Origin: Streptomyces rubradiris
GTDB taxonomy: Bacteria; Actinomycetota; Actinomycetes; Streptomycetales; Streptomycetaceae
Reading direction: 5' to 3'
Assembly (NCBI RefSeq): GCF_016860525.1
Contig: NZ_BNEA01000015.1
Location: 1,178,001 to 1,242,000, forward strand
Length of the DNA stretch: 64,000 nucleotides
This document shows, piece by piece, positions 8,579-16,651 of this stretch. Under the pieces are notes generated by a model that saw only the letters and a list, made by a program, of their open reading frames with translations, was not told where the DNA came from and did not search any database. The translations under genes were made by a program, and so were the position numbers. Each line of letters opens with the position of its first letter. Position 1 is the stretch's first letter.

Positions 8579-9429
8579 TTTCCCGTCTCAACGAACCCTC
8601 CGGCACCCCGCACGGGCCGCTCGGCGAAGCCCTGGGGCGCGTGGTGAGCGCGGAGGAGGTGCTGACGAAGGACACGGTGGTCGCCTACTGGCCGGCCCTG
8701 GACGCCTACCTCCTGGACGGCGAAACCTCGGCGTGGACGGCCGCCCAGTGGGCCGAGCACCTCGAAGACCCGCTGCTGGAGCACCCCTTCGCCGCCGGTC
8801 CCGCCGGTGACCGGAGGGCCGTCGTCCACCTCTCTGTCCGGCTCCACCCTGATGACCGCCGGCCGAACGGTGCGGAGTGGTCCGAGATCGCCCACCGTTT
8901 CGCTCGCGCGGCAGGCTTCGAGAACCCCGGGGACACGGCCGGCTGCCGGTGGATCGCCATCCAGGCGCAGCCCGGGCGCCTGGATGTGATCGCCAACCTC
9001 ATCCGGCTGGATGGCGCCTGGCAGAATCTGCCCACCGGTCTGCTGAAACGGCTGGCGGCGGAGGCCCGGCGCATCGAGCAGGACCTGCGCTTGATCGCTC
9101 CTGCCGCTGTACCCGGCCGCCGGTGCCTGACCGGGTCAGTCCCGGATGCGTCCTCACAGCTGGCCGGTGTTCTCGCTCAGCTCACCGACGAGCGGTCCGG
9201 TCCGCTGGCCGCCGTGCGCGGTCTCATCGAGCGCACCGCGCACCGGGCAGCGCTCCAGCCCGGCACCGGCCCCGACATCGGGCACCGCCTGGAGCTGATC
9301 GCCCACCGCCTGCACCGCATCCAGCAGGATCTCGACGCCACCGCCACCCGTCTGACCGCCCGCCCCGGCCGGGTGCCGGCAGCCCCCGTTGTCCCCGCTG
9401 CCCGTGCCTCGGGCGGGCACTCACCGTAG
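8575..9429 (+). CDS. Relaxase/mobilisation-nuclease-like protein lacking the metal-binding histidines
   Basis: 284 residues from ATG 8575. Residues about 1-165 follow the layout of Streptomyces mobilisation relaxases: an MISRL start, WAEHLEDP, then VVHLSVRLHPDDRR, EWSEIAHRFARAAG, DTAGCRWIAIQ and AEARRIEQDLRL. Where the family normally has the histidine motif (DDHIHIVATLVREDG, from memory), this protein reads PGRLDVIANLIRLDG, so the nickase centre appears lost. Residues 180-260 are a helical bundle shared with other cluster proteins. The tail is Pro/Ala-rich. Inference: a catalytically dead relaxase descendant, perhaps a DNA-binding or structural subunit working with the TraG-like ATPase at 16652. 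Confidence 0.6.
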   Translation: MISRLNEPSGTPHGPLGEALGRVVSAEEVLTKDTVVAYWPALDAYLLDGETSAWTAAQWAEHLEDPLLEHPFAAGPAGDRRAVVHLSVRLHPDDRRPNGAEWSEIAHRFARAAGFENPGDTAGCRWIAIQAQPGRLDVIANLIRLDGAWQNLPTGLLKRLAAEARRIEQDLRLIAPAAVPGRRCLTGSVPDASSQLAGVLAQLTDERSGPLAAVRGLIERTAHRAALQPGTGPDIGHRLELIAHRLHRIQQDLDATATRLTARPGRVPAAPVVPAARASGGHSP

Positions 9430-9444
9430 GAGAAATGCTTCCCT

Positions 9445-10140
9445 TTGCCCCTGTCCGACCGCTACCTGACCATCCGCCGCGACCCGGACTCCGAGGAGGT
9501 CCTCGCCCGCGACGGGGACCTTGAAGCCCACAGCATCCTGCAACGCGCGGGCTTCGTGCCCGTCCACCGCCTGCACGAGACCTACCACCGGGCACCCACC
9601 GGCCTCCCGCCGGAGGAAGAGACCGGTCTCGCCACCGAGGCAGTGGCCCGGCTGCGCGCGGCCGGTTACCACGTCGACTGCGATGCCGACTTCGACACCA
9701 GCCACCGCCCCCTCCGGTGGCAGGTGCTGGGTGAGTCGGTCGCCCACCTCGCCGAGCGCCTCCGGCAGGCGACCAGCACCGGCGAGGCCGCCGAGATCCT
9801 GACGGAGCTGACCGCCCCCTGCGACGGCATCCTCGACGCCGTCGGTCACATCCTCATCGCCGCAGCCGAGTTCCACGACGGTCTCGGCACGGCCTCGGCC
9901 CCGTACACCGCGCGGCGGCTGCGCTACCTGGCCGAGGAGACCCTGCGCGTGATCCACACCGACCTCGTCCACACCCGCAACGACCTCGCCGACCAGCACG
10001 CCCCTCACCCCGGCCGCACCGAGTGCACCCAGGAAGTCCCCGCCGGGGAGCGCGAACGGTCCGCCGTGTGTGCGTGCCCGCCCCCGCCGCGCGCCCTTCC
10101 CGTCCCTCCGCCGCCCGTGGCCGGCGGACCGCGCCGCTGA
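9445..10140 (+). CDS. AGF/AGY-type domain plus helical-bundle protein
   Basis: 231 residues from TTG 9445, behind TAGGAGA (9427-9433). Residues about 5-88 are the clearest example of the small cluster domain: YLTIRRDPDSEEVL, SILQRAGFVPV, ETYHRAP, a helix, then LRAAGYHVDCDADFD. Residues about 95-190 form a helical bundle (LGESVAHLAERLRQ, TAPCDGILDAVGHILIAAAE, LRYLAEETLRVIHTDL) shared with 1990, 10936, 11784 and 14017. The tail is Pro-rich and ends GGPRR. It is the full-length paralogue of 10936. Function unknown. Confidence 0.7.
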   Translation: MPLSDRYLTIRRDPDSEEVLARDGDLEAHSILQRAGFVPVHRLHETYHRAPTGLPPEEETGLATEAVARLRAAGYHVDCDADFDTSHRPLRWQVLGESVAHLAERLRQATSTGEAAEILTELTAPCDGILDAVGHILIAAAEFHDGLGTASAPYTARRLRYLAEETLRVIHTDLVHTRNDLADQHAPHPGRTECTQEVPAGERERSAVCACPPPPRALPVPPPPVAGGPRR

Positions 10141-10180
10141 ACATCCCACCCCTCCCCCGCTCTTCTCGCTCAAGGACCTT

Positions 10181-10939
10181 ATGCACGACCACGAAGACTC
10201 CGAACGTCTCGCCTCCTTCGCCGACGTCCTGGCCGGCGAACTGCCCGGCGCCTGGAGCAGCACCCACCACCCCGCCGGACACCGAAAGGCCCTGGCCGCC
10301 CTGGACGAGCGGATCTGGGACCTGGACCTCGTCGCCGATTTCCTGGCCGAGCACCCGCTGCGGCAGGCGGCCGTCCTGTCCCGGCCGGACGGCGCCCAGC
10401 TCATCGTCATCGACCGGTACGACGAACTCGGCGGCTTCCTCATCGCCGCCATCGCCCCGCGCGAGCTGCCCGACGAGGCGTACCGCGGTGTGGCCGAGCC
10501 GAACGGGATCGCGGTGGCGGACGATCCCTTCCTCGGCGCCGAGCAGGTCGCCGGTGACCTGCTTCCCCGCTACGAGGCCGCCCTCGCCCAGGTCCGCCAC
10601 AACGCCCTCGACGCCATCGTGCCCTCGCAGCCGGACCGTCTGGTGCTGACCTGGCAGCCGGACGGCAGCCTCGCCGCCGCCCCCATCGGGGAAACGGCCG
10701 CGAACGTGCTGGTGGCCAACGGCTTCGTCCAGCTGGAGCAGACCGGCATCTACCGCCTGTCCGGCGACGACACCATCGAGCAGGCCCGTGCCGTCCGCAA
10801 GGCCGGCCGGGAACTGCGCGCCCACGGCATCGCCACCGCGCTCCAGCACCCCTCGGGCCGGATCACCCCGACCGCCACCGCGCCGTCCGCCCCTCCGGCC
10901 CCGGCCACGACCCGCACATCGGCGGCCCGGTCCCGGTGA
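10181..10939 (+). CDS. Two-domain cluster protein; domain order reversed relative to 59-1159
   Basis: 252 residues from ATG 10181, preceded by CAAGGA. Residues about 40-150 (QLIVIDRYDELGGFLIAAIA, then AGDLLPRYEAALAQVR) resemble the second domain of the protein at 59. Residues about 155-225 (LTWQPDGS, ANVLVANGFVQLEQTGIYRL, ELRAHGIATAL) are the small AGF/AGY domain, here at the C-terminal end. The tail ends TSAARSR. The stop overlaps the next GTG. The swapped order suggests the domains act as independent modules. Confidence 0.7.
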   Translation: MHDHEDSERLASFADVLAGELPGAWSSTHHPAGHRKALAALDERIWDLDLVADFLAEHPLRQAAVLSRPDGAQLIVIDRYDELGGFLIAAIAPRELPDEAYRGVAEPNGIAVADDPFLGAEQVAGDLLPRYEAALAQVRHNALDAIVPSQPDRLVLTWQPDGSLAAAPIGETAANVLVANGFVQLEQTGIYRLSGDDTIEQARAVRKAGRELRAHGIATALQHPSGRITPTATAPSAPPAPATTRTSAARSR

Positions 10940-11583
10940 AGCACGCCGAACCCGACTTCCACGTCCTGGACTACGTCACCATCACCAAGGACACGCGGAC
11001 CGGGCTGGTCCTCGCCCTGGGCGGCGCCGACCAGGCGGCCGGGATTCTTCAGCGCGCCGGCTTCCTCGACGCCCCCGGCCCCCGTGGCACCTACCACCGT
11101 CTTCCCCACCACCTGCCCGTTCAGGAACAAAGCCGCAGGGCCACGACCGCCTCGCACGCCCTGCTCGCCGCCGGATACAGCGTTCACCTCGACCCGTTCC
11201 TGAACGACCTGGCCGTATCGGACGGCAACCGGGAAACCGCGCTGCGGTACCTCGTCCAGCTGTCACAACGGGCCGGTGATACGTCAGACGCCCAGGAGCA
11301 GGCGGCATTGCTGACCGAGATCGCCGGTCCTGGCGAGGGACTGCTGCCACTCATCCGGCAGGCCGTCGCAGTCCTGTGCGTCGGGTCCTTCGCCGACGGA
11401 GCGGACCCCCAACCGGTCAGACAGCTCATGAACACAGCCGACGCGCTCTCGCGGGCCGCCGACCAGATCCTTCGGCTCCGTAACGACATCGCCAGCACCG
11501 CACCACCGAACTCCGCCGTAAAAACGCCGAGCCCGGCACCACGGCTACCGACCACGCCCGTCGATCACCGGAGGATCCCGTAA
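10936..11583 (+). CDS. AGF/AGY-type domain plus helical-bundle protein
   Basis: 215 residues, GTG overlapping the previous stop (GTGA). Residues about 8-88: YVTITKDTRTGLVLALGG, AGILQRAGFLDAPG, GTYHRLP, a helix and LLAAGYSVHLDPFL, close to the proteins at 9445 and 1625. Residues about 95-190 are the helical bundle (LTEIAGPGEGLLPLIRQAV, ADALSRAADQILRLRNDI). The tail is Pro/Thr-rich and ends HRRIP. Paralogue of 9445. Confidence 0.7.
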   Translation: MKHAEPDFHVLDYVTITKDTRTGLVLALGGADQAAGILQRAGFLDAPGPRGTYHRLPHHLPVQEQSRRATTASHALLAAGYSVHLDPFLNDLAVSDGNRETALRYLVQLSQRAGDTSDAQEQAALLTEIAGPGEGLLPLIRQAVAVLCVGSFADGADPQPVRQLMNTADALSRAADQILRLRNDIASTAPPNSAVKTPSPAPRLPTTPVDHRRIP

Positions 11584-11603
11584 CACCCCGCACACCCCCG
11601 CCG

Positions 11604-11756
11604 ATGAGCTGGCACCTCACGCCACGCCTGGCGACCGCACTGTTCCGCCGCTACCTGTGCGCCTGCACACCAACCGGCCCCGACCGCACCTGCCTGCTGG
11701 CCGGCGCGCGCCCCGAGACCACTCTCAGCGAAGCCCACCGGACCAGCCGCCGCTGA
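11604..11756 (+). CDS. 50-residue small protein
   Basis: ATG 11604 to TGA 11756, filling the 200-base gap between two cluster genes. It begins MSWHLTPRLATALFRRYLCA, has two more Cys residues (CTPTG and TCLLAG), and ends EAHRTSRR, the terminal arginine pattern of the cluster. No strong ribosome binding site precedes it. Codon use is compatible with coding. Function unknown. Confidence 0.4.
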   Translation: MSWHLTPRLATALFRRYLCACTPTGPDRTCLLAGARPETTLSEAHRTSRR

Positions 11757-11783
11757 TCTTCGATCCCACGCTCTTGGAGGAGC

Positions 11784-12167
11784 ATGCCCAACCCGAACCC
11801 TCACACCATCATGCTCACCAACCAGGTCACCCTGCGCATGCGGCAATTGTCCCGGGCTCTCGAACAACTCCCCGCCGACCAGGCCCTGAAGGTCATCGCA
11901 CGCATCCTCCACCCGGTCGACGGAGCGATGGGCAGCTTCACCCAGCTGGTGGAGACCGGGGCCCGTATCGCCAGGGACCAGGCCGAGCGCGGCGTGCTGG
12001 CGCCGGAGGTGTGTCTGGCCCTGGGCCGGGCCGCGAACGAACTGCACAGCATCGGCCTCGACCTGGCCGAGCACAAGGACACGCTCGCCCGGGCAGGCGC
12101 ACCGGCCGGTACGTCGGCGGCCCGCCCTGCATCGCCCGCGCCGCTGGTGGCGAGGCGGCACCGGTGA
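11784..12167 (+). CDS. Helical-bundle cluster protein
   Basis: 127 residues from ATG 11784, 6 bases after TTGGAGGAG. It consists of the helical domain alone (TLRMRQLSRALEQLPADQ, VIARILHPVDGAMGSFTQLV, then CLALGRAANELHSIGLDLAE), followed by an Ala/Pro tail ending LVARRHR. The same domain is fused to the AGF/AGY module in 9445 and 10936. The stop overlaps the next GTG. Likely structural or protein-binding; unproven. Confidence 0.65.
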   Translation: MPNPNPHTIMLTNQVTLRMRQLSRALEQLPADQALKVIARILHPVDGAMGSFTQLVETGARIARDQAERGVLAPEVCLALGRAANELHSIGLDLAEHKDTLARAGAPAGTSAARPASPAPLVARRHR

Positions 12168-12964
12168 GGAAGAGTCGTTGGCCGGGCTGGGGGCCGGGCG
12201 AGCAGGCCGAGCAGCACTACCTCATCCAGCCGCGGGCGCTGGCCGGCGGCGGGGACATCCGGCATGTCTCCGAATTCCTGCGTGCCTCGGGCTGGCGGGA
12301 CAAGTCCAAGAACGGCGGGCCTTTGGTCATGGAGAGCGCGGACCGTGCGATCCGCCTGACCTACGACCCCTACGTCCAGCCGGGCGGTTGGATGATCCAG
12401 GCCAGGGCGCGCGGGGAGCAGGCCGAGTGGTGGGCGATGTTCGGCCGGCAGACGCCGGTGGAGATCATCGCCGGGCTGACCGACGCACTGACCCAGCCCC
12501 GCTCCGCGCACGCCCCCAACGTCTGGGCGCCCCTGGCCCAGCAGGGCTGGGTGGCGCGGGCCGAGGGCCGGCACTACACCGCCACCAGCCCCGACGAGGC
12601 GGCCTGGCTGCACTTCCGACAGGACGGTGAGGGCAACGCGATGTGGTGGTCGGGCGCGCGGGACGAGCAGGGCAACGGCTGGAGCGCCCAGTTCTCTGCG
12701 AGCACCCCGCTGCACCTCGTCCAGGCGTTCTCCACGGCGCTGGCCTCGCCTGAGCCGGTAATGCGACCGCGCGGACGTGTCCCGCACAGCAGCAAGATCC
12801 AGACCACCTCCGTGTCCGTGCTGCCCTCCCAGCTCGGCGCCTGGCAGCAGGCCCGCATCGCCGCCGCCCGGGCCGCCGCCTGGGCCCGCAATTCGGCGCG
12901 CGGCGCCCGCCCCACCACCGCCCGGCCGCACGCGAAAACCGGCGCCTTCCGCGCACGCCGCTGA
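12164..12964 (+). CDS. DUF317 protein 1 (two repeats)
   Basis: 266 residues, GTG overlapping the previous stop. The first DUF317 repeat (about 15-110) has QPRALAGGGDIRHVSEFLRA, SGW, a GGWMIQA strand, then FGRQTPVEIIAGLTDAL. The second (about 115-190) is more diverged: LAQQGWVARA, WWSGARD, SASTPLHLVQAFSTALASPE. A helical Ala/Arg-rich region and a basic tail ending FRARR follow. DUF317 has no assigned biochemical function; the family is restricted mainly to actinomycetes and is common in plasmids and islands. Confidence 0.85.
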   Translation: MRKSRWPGWGPGEQAEQHYLIQPRALAGGGDIRHVSEFLRASGWRDKSKNGGPLVMESADRAIRLTYDPYVQPGGWMIQARARGEQAEWWAMFGRQTPVEIIAGLTDALTQPRSAHAPNVWAPLAQQGWVARAEGRHYTATSPDEAAWLHFRQDGEGNAMWWSGARDEQGNGWSAQFSASTPLHLVQAFSTALASPEPVMRPRGRVPHSSKIQTTSVSVLPSQLGAWQQARIAAARAAAWARNSARGARPTTARPHAKTGAFRARR

Positions 12965-12984
12965 CCACCCCTCCCTGGAGTTTC

Positions 12985-13092
12985 GTGCCCGACCTCACCC
13001 CGGATGACATCCGCACCGTCGCCAAGACCCTGTCCCGTCTGCCCGAGTACCTGTGCCAGCCGAGTGAGCCGGGGTGCGGCTCGTGCCGGTGA
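12985..13092 (+). CDS. 35-residue small protein
   Basis: GTG 12985, 4 bases after CTGGAG, to TGA 13092, which overlaps the GTG of the next gene. It begins VPDLTPDDIRTVAKTLSRLP and ends with CQPSEPGCGSCR. The three Cys residues near the end could bind metal. Coupled position and a visible ribosome binding site support it; otherwise unknown. Confidence 0.4.
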   Translation: MPDLTPDDIRTVAKTLSRLPEYLCQPSEPGCGSCR

Positions 13093-13898
13093 GCGAACAG
13101 CAGCTCGCGCAGTTCGCCAGGACGCACGAGTGGCGCATCCCCTTCGACGCCAGCCCGCGGCACCTCGCCGGCCCCGGTGACGCCCGGTACGTCACCCACG
13201 GTCTGGCCACCGCCGGGTGGAAACGCACCTCCGACCCGCTCAGCACCCAGCTCGTCCTCACCAGCCCCGACTACCGTTACCGTCTGGACTTCACGCCAGG
13301 GAACGGGATGTTCGCCTGGTGGCGGTTGTGGGCCGAGGCGACCGAGACCGAACGGAGCTGGGCCGCCGGGTTCGGCGAATTCGTGCCCGCCGAAATCCTC
13401 GGAGCCTTCACCGATGCCCTCATCGCCCCTCCACCACAGCGGCACAGCACCCCCCTTGACGTGCTGGACGCCGCCGGATGGCTGATCGACGCCCGAGGAG
13501 CGGCCAGTTCACCGGATGCGACCTGCCGCGTCGAACGGCACACCGACCGGCCCGACGACCCGCGGGCGGCCTGGCACGTAGAGGTCTGCGACCCCGACCG
13601 GCCTCGCTCCCGGCTGTGGCACGCCCACTTCGATACCGGCACACCCGTGCACCTGGTCACGGCGTTCGTCACCGCGCTCGCCGACCCCGCCCCGCTCCAG
13701 CGCGGCATGTACGACCGCACCGCCCTCCCAAGCGTCACCCAGCAGCGCAGCACGGTCACACCGGAGCAGATCATCGAGGCCCACAAGACGCGCCTCAACT
13801 CCCTGCACGCTCTGGCCCGCGCAGCCCGGCGGCACAGCACCACAGCCGCAGCCGCCCCGGCGTCATCGGCCGCCGCCCGTCCGGCTGCCCGCCGCTGA
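13089..13898 (+). CDS. DUF317 protein 2 (two repeats)
   Basis: 269 residues from GTG 13089 (GTGA overlap); GTG 13074 is an alternative. The first repeat has SPRHLAGPGDARYVTHGLAT, AGW, LVLTSPDYRYRLDFTPG, MFAWWRLWAEA and FVPAEILGAFTDALI. The second repeat starts at VLDAAGWLIDARG and includes AWHVEV and LWHAHFDTGTPVHLVTAFV. The C-terminus is a helical Arg/Ala segment and a tail ending ARPAARR, nearly identical in style to the protein at 14438. Function unknown. Confidence 0.85.
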   Translation: MSEQQLAQFARTHEWRIPFDASPRHLAGPGDARYVTHGLATAGWKRTSDPLSTQLVLTSPDYRYRLDFTPGNGMFAWWRLWAEATETERSWAAGFGEFVPAEILGAFTDALIAPPPQRHSTPLDVLDAAGWLIDARGAASSPDATCRVERHTDRPDDPRAAWHVEVCDPDRPRSRLWHAHFDTGTPVHLVTAFVTALADPAPLQRGMYDRTALPSVTQQRSTVTPEQIIEAHKTRLNSLHALARAARRHSTTAAAAPASSAAARPAARR

Positions 13899-14016
13899 CC
13901 TCGTGAGCGCCCACCGGCACCCAGCCCGGGTCAGGCCGGTGAGCCCGCGCTTCTTCGCCCGGTCACGGGTACCGCACGGCGAACCACCGCTTCCCCCTCT
14001 CGGAAGGAGGGCAGCC

Positions 14017-14370
14017 TTGCCCGCTTTCTCCACCCCCGATCCCAACCAGATCGCCCAGGCGACCAGCACCCTCGCCGACGTCAAGGAGTACCTGCGCGGC
14101 GATCCGCCAGCCGCCGATGCGCTGCCGCTGCTCGAACCGCTCCTGGACAAGGACACCGGTGTCCCGGTCCTGCTCGGTGACATCCTGCGCGACGCCGCCC
14201 GCCTGGCATCCGACCAGTCCGGCCGCCCGGAAACCGACGAGATACGCCTGATCATCGACGGCCTGCGCGAAGCCGCCCAGGAGGCCACCGACTGGCACGT
14301 CCTGCACTGGGACCTCCCCCGCCTGCACCAGCACTTCACCCACAGCGCCACGCCGCAGGACGAGCGATGA
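14017..14370 (+). CDS. Helical-bundle cluster protein
   Basis: 117 residues from TTG 14017, 6 bases after AAGGAGG (14004-14010), a much better start than GTG 13903. The whole protein is the helical domain: IAQATSTLADVKEYLRG, LPLLEPLLDKDTGVPVLLGD, LRDAARLASDQ, then LIIDGLREAAQEATDW. It ends TPQDER without a long tail. It sits between two DUF317 genes, so the alternation of DUF317 and helical proteins may reflect partners. Function unknown. Confidence 0.65.
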   Translation: MPAFSTPDPNQIAQATSTLADVKEYLRGDPPAADALPLLEPLLDKDTGVPVLLGDILRDAARLASDQSGRPETDEIRLIIDGLREAAQEATDWHVLHWDLPRLHQHFTHSATPQDER

Positions 14371-14444
14371 GGCCGACCCACCCGGCACCCGGCGACGGCA
14401 CCGATGCGGCACTGGACGACATCCGCCCCGGAGCGCGGTGGTGA
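14367..14444 (+). CDS. Possible 25-residue coupled small protein
   Basis: ATG 14367 overlaps the previous stop and TGA 14442-14444 overlaps the GTG starts of the next DUF317 gene. It encodes MRPTHPAPGDGTDAALDDIR followed by PGARWW. The exact fit between two genes is the only support; it may serve only to couple translation. Confidence 0.25.
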   Translation: MRPTHPAPGDGTDAALDDIRPGARW

Positions 14445-15253
14445 CACGGCCGTACATCCCCACCCGCGCCAACGACCCGTACGGCCTGATCTGGTTCGAG
14501 ACCCGCCCCCGGTATCTGGCCGGCGGCGGTGATCCCCGCCGGATCACCCAGACTCTGCGGGCCGCGGGATGGCACAACCTCTCCGACCCGGACTTCCCCC
14601 ACGTCGTCCTAGCCAGCCCCGACCGGAGTCACAGCCTGGTGCTGGAGCCCCAGCCGGGACCGTACGGGAGATGGTGGCGCATCCACGGACGGCATGAACA
14701 GCGCAGCTGGTACAGCGAGTTCGGGGCGAACACGCCTGTGGAGATCCTTGGCGCCCTCACCGACGCTCTGCTCGAACCCGTACCCGAGCACACCGAGGAC
14801 ATCTGGTCCCAGCTCACTGCGGCCGGCTGGCACTACCAGCGCGACGAACACGGCAACGAAGACGCCTCCCACCCCGACGGACACCTGCGCCTACGCCGCT
14901 TCGCCGACGATGCCCTGGGCTTCCACTGGCTCGCCGAAGCCACCACCGAGCGGCACGAACGAGTATGGACTGGCTGGCTTGAGGACCGCATGCCCCCGCA
15001 CCTGATCGCCGCCTTCACCAAGGCCCTGGCCAGTGACGAACCAGTCCAGCGAGCCCGGGCCGACGTCCCGCACCTCCACCTGGTCACCCAGGAAGAGCGC
15101 GGTCCGCAGGCCGAGAAACTCGCCGCCGAGCACGCCGCACGGCTCAAAGCGGTGCGCGCCACCGCCCGCAAATCCCGCCGCGCTGCCGCGCAGAGCACAC
15201 CCGGCGTACCGGCCGCCATCGCTTCCGCCCCACGCCCGGCCGCACGCCGCTGA
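14438..15253 (+). CDS. DUF317 protein 3 (two repeats)
   Basis: 271 residues from GTG 14438; a second GTG at 14441 overlaps the preceding TGA and may be the real start. The first repeat: RPRYLAGGGDPRRITQTLRA, AGW, VVLASPDRSHSLVLEPQPG, RWWRIHG, WYSEFGANTPVEILGALTDA. The second: LTAAGWHYQRDE, GHLRLRRFADDALGFHWLAE, MPPHLIAAFTKALAS. Then a helical Ala/Arg segment and a tail ending PRPAARR. Closest in the window to 13089 and 15839. Confidence 0.87.
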   Translation: MVTRPYIPTRANDPYGLIWFETRPRYLAGGGDPRRITQTLRAAGWHNLSDPDFPHVVLASPDRSHSLVLEPQPGPYGRWWRIHGRHEQRSWYSEFGANTPVEILGALTDALLEPVPEHTEDIWSQLTAAGWHYQRDEHGNEDASHPDGHLRLRRFADDALGFHWLAEATTERHERVWTGWLEDRMPPHLIAAFTKALASDEPVQRARADVPHLHLVTQEERGPQAEKLAAEHAARLKAVRATARKSRRAAAQSTPGVPAAIASAPRPAARR

Positions 15254-15275
15254 CCTACCGAAAGGCACCTCGCTC

Positions 15276-15842
15276 ATTTCCCCCGACCCCAACGCCCAGC
15301 GTGAGTTCCTGCGCCGCCTCGACCGGTACATCGGCGAGGCCAAGAGGATCCTCGACGCCTGGAACTCGTACTCCGACCTGCACACCGACCTCGACGGCTG
15401 GCCGTACGACGACCACGCCTACGGCCTGCGCCAGAGCCGCCGAGACGCCGAGACCGCCGCGGCGTTCGAGGAGGTACGTGCCGGCGCCAGGCACCTGCTG
15501 GACAGCGCCGAAAACCAGTTGCCCCTGGTGCCCGCCGACCGCGCGCAGACCCGCTGGATCCACCAGCTCGGCGTCCTACGAGACGCACTCGACCGCCTCG
15601 ACGCACTGGAAGAGGAGTGGCACGCCACCCAGGACAGCCTCCCGCGCGGCACCGAAGCCTTCGAGACCGCGCTCGCCGAACACCACGCCGAGTGCTGGAG
15701 CTACCTGGACGACTGGGCCACCCACGGCCACGTCATCGGTGAGATCAACACGGCCGTGAAGCGCCCCCCTACCTCCTGGTCCCGACCACCGGCCGCGCGA
15801 CCGGCCCCGGCCACCGGCCACACCACCATGGCGCGGAGGTGA
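15276..15842 (+). CDS. Helical cluster protein; probable ATT start
   Basis: About 188 residues. No in-frame ATG, GTG or TTG exists between the previous gene's stop and the middle of this protein; ATT 15276 follows GAAAGG (15260-15265) and is the best start. The protein is charged and helical (REFLRRLDRYIGEAKRILDA, DALDRLDALEEEWHATQDSL, HHAECWSYLDDWATHG). The tail is Pro/Ala-rich and ends HTTMARR. The stop overlaps the next GTG (15839). Function unknown. Confidence 0.65.
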   Translation: MSPDPNAQREFLRRLDRYIGEAKRILDAWNSYSDLHTDLDGWPYDDHAYGLRQSRRDAETAAAFEEVRAGARHLLDSAENQLPLVPADRAQTRWIHQLGVLRDALDRLDALEEEWHATQDSLPRGTEAFETALAEHHAECWSYLDDWATHGHVIGEINTAVKRPPTSWSRPPAARPAPATGHTTMARR

Positions 15843-16618
15843 CCGTGCACGAGTCCTCCCAGACGGTCGAGATCGACTTCGTCGCTCCGCGGTATCTGGC
15901 CGGCGGCGGTGACCCCGCCTGGATCACCGTCCCCCTGCACCGCGCCTGCGGCTGGAGCCACGGCCACGACCCCCTCATGCCGCGCGTCATCCTCTCCAGC
16001 CCCGACCAGAAAGCACTGCTGCGGCTGGAACCCGACCCGGACAGCGCATGGTGGACCATCCAGCACGCCGCCGGCCCCGACCGGCCCGCCTGGTACGCCA
16101 GCTTCGGCGCCCGCACCCCGGTCGAGATCATCGCGGCGTTCACCGACGCCCTCACCGCCCCCACCGGCGATGTGGCAGACGCCTGGGACCCCTTGGCTCC
16201 GCTCCGCGACGCGGGCTGGTCACCGACGACCCAGGACAACCGGCTCGCCTCCCCCGACGGCACGGTACGCGTCGACCTGCACGAGGCGACCGGCACCTGG
16301 TGGGTGACTACCACCCTGAACCAAGCCCAGCGACCGGTATGGCAGGCCCACTTCGGCGAGCACACCCCACCGCACCTGATCACCGCGTTCACCACCGCAC
16401 TCACCGACCCCACCCCGCTCGCCCGTATCAGCACGGTGGACAGCCTCCCCACCCGCGACCCGCACCTTGTCACCCACACCCGCGCCGAAGTACGGGCCTC
16501 CCAGATCGCCTTCGTGCTGGAGGACCGGGTCCGCACGCTCGCCGCCCGCCACAAGGCCCCGACGGCACCACCCGGCCTTCCCCGGCGGCCGTCCGCCGAC
16601 CCCGGCCACACCCGCTGA
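15839..16618 (+). CDS. DUF317 protein 4 (two repeats)
   Basis: 259 residues from GTG 15839 (GTGA overlap). The best consensus DUF317 of the set. First repeat: APRYLAGGGDPAWITVPLHR, CGWSHGHDPLMPRVILSSPD, LRLEPDPDSAWWTIQ, WYASFGARTPVEIIAAFTDA. The second repeat starts LRDAGWSPTTQDNRLASPDG and ends HFGEHTPPHLITAFTTALTD. A helical segment follows, then a tail ending DPGHTR. It lies directly before the TraG-like ATPase gene. Confidence 0.88.
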   Translation: MTVHESSQTVEIDFVAPRYLAGGGDPAWITVPLHRACGWSHGHDPLMPRVILSSPDQKALLRLEPDPDSAWWTIQHAAGPDRPAWYASFGARTPVEIIAAFTDALTAPTGDVADAWDPLAPLRDAGWSPTTQDNRLASPDGTVRVDLHEATGTWWVTTTLNQAQRPVWQAHFGEHTPPHLITAFTTALTDPTPLARISTVDSLPTRDPHLVTHTRAEVRASQIAFVLEDRVRTLAARHKAPTAPPGLPRRPSADPGHTR

Positions 16619-16651
16619 TCCCCCTCCCCCCCCACCGGAGCACGCAGCCCT

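Noticed and set aside
13903..14016. N-terminal extension of the helical protein from GTG 13903
   Set aside because: The downstream TTG 14017 has a full AAGGAGG at 6 bases, and the extension has no features of its own.
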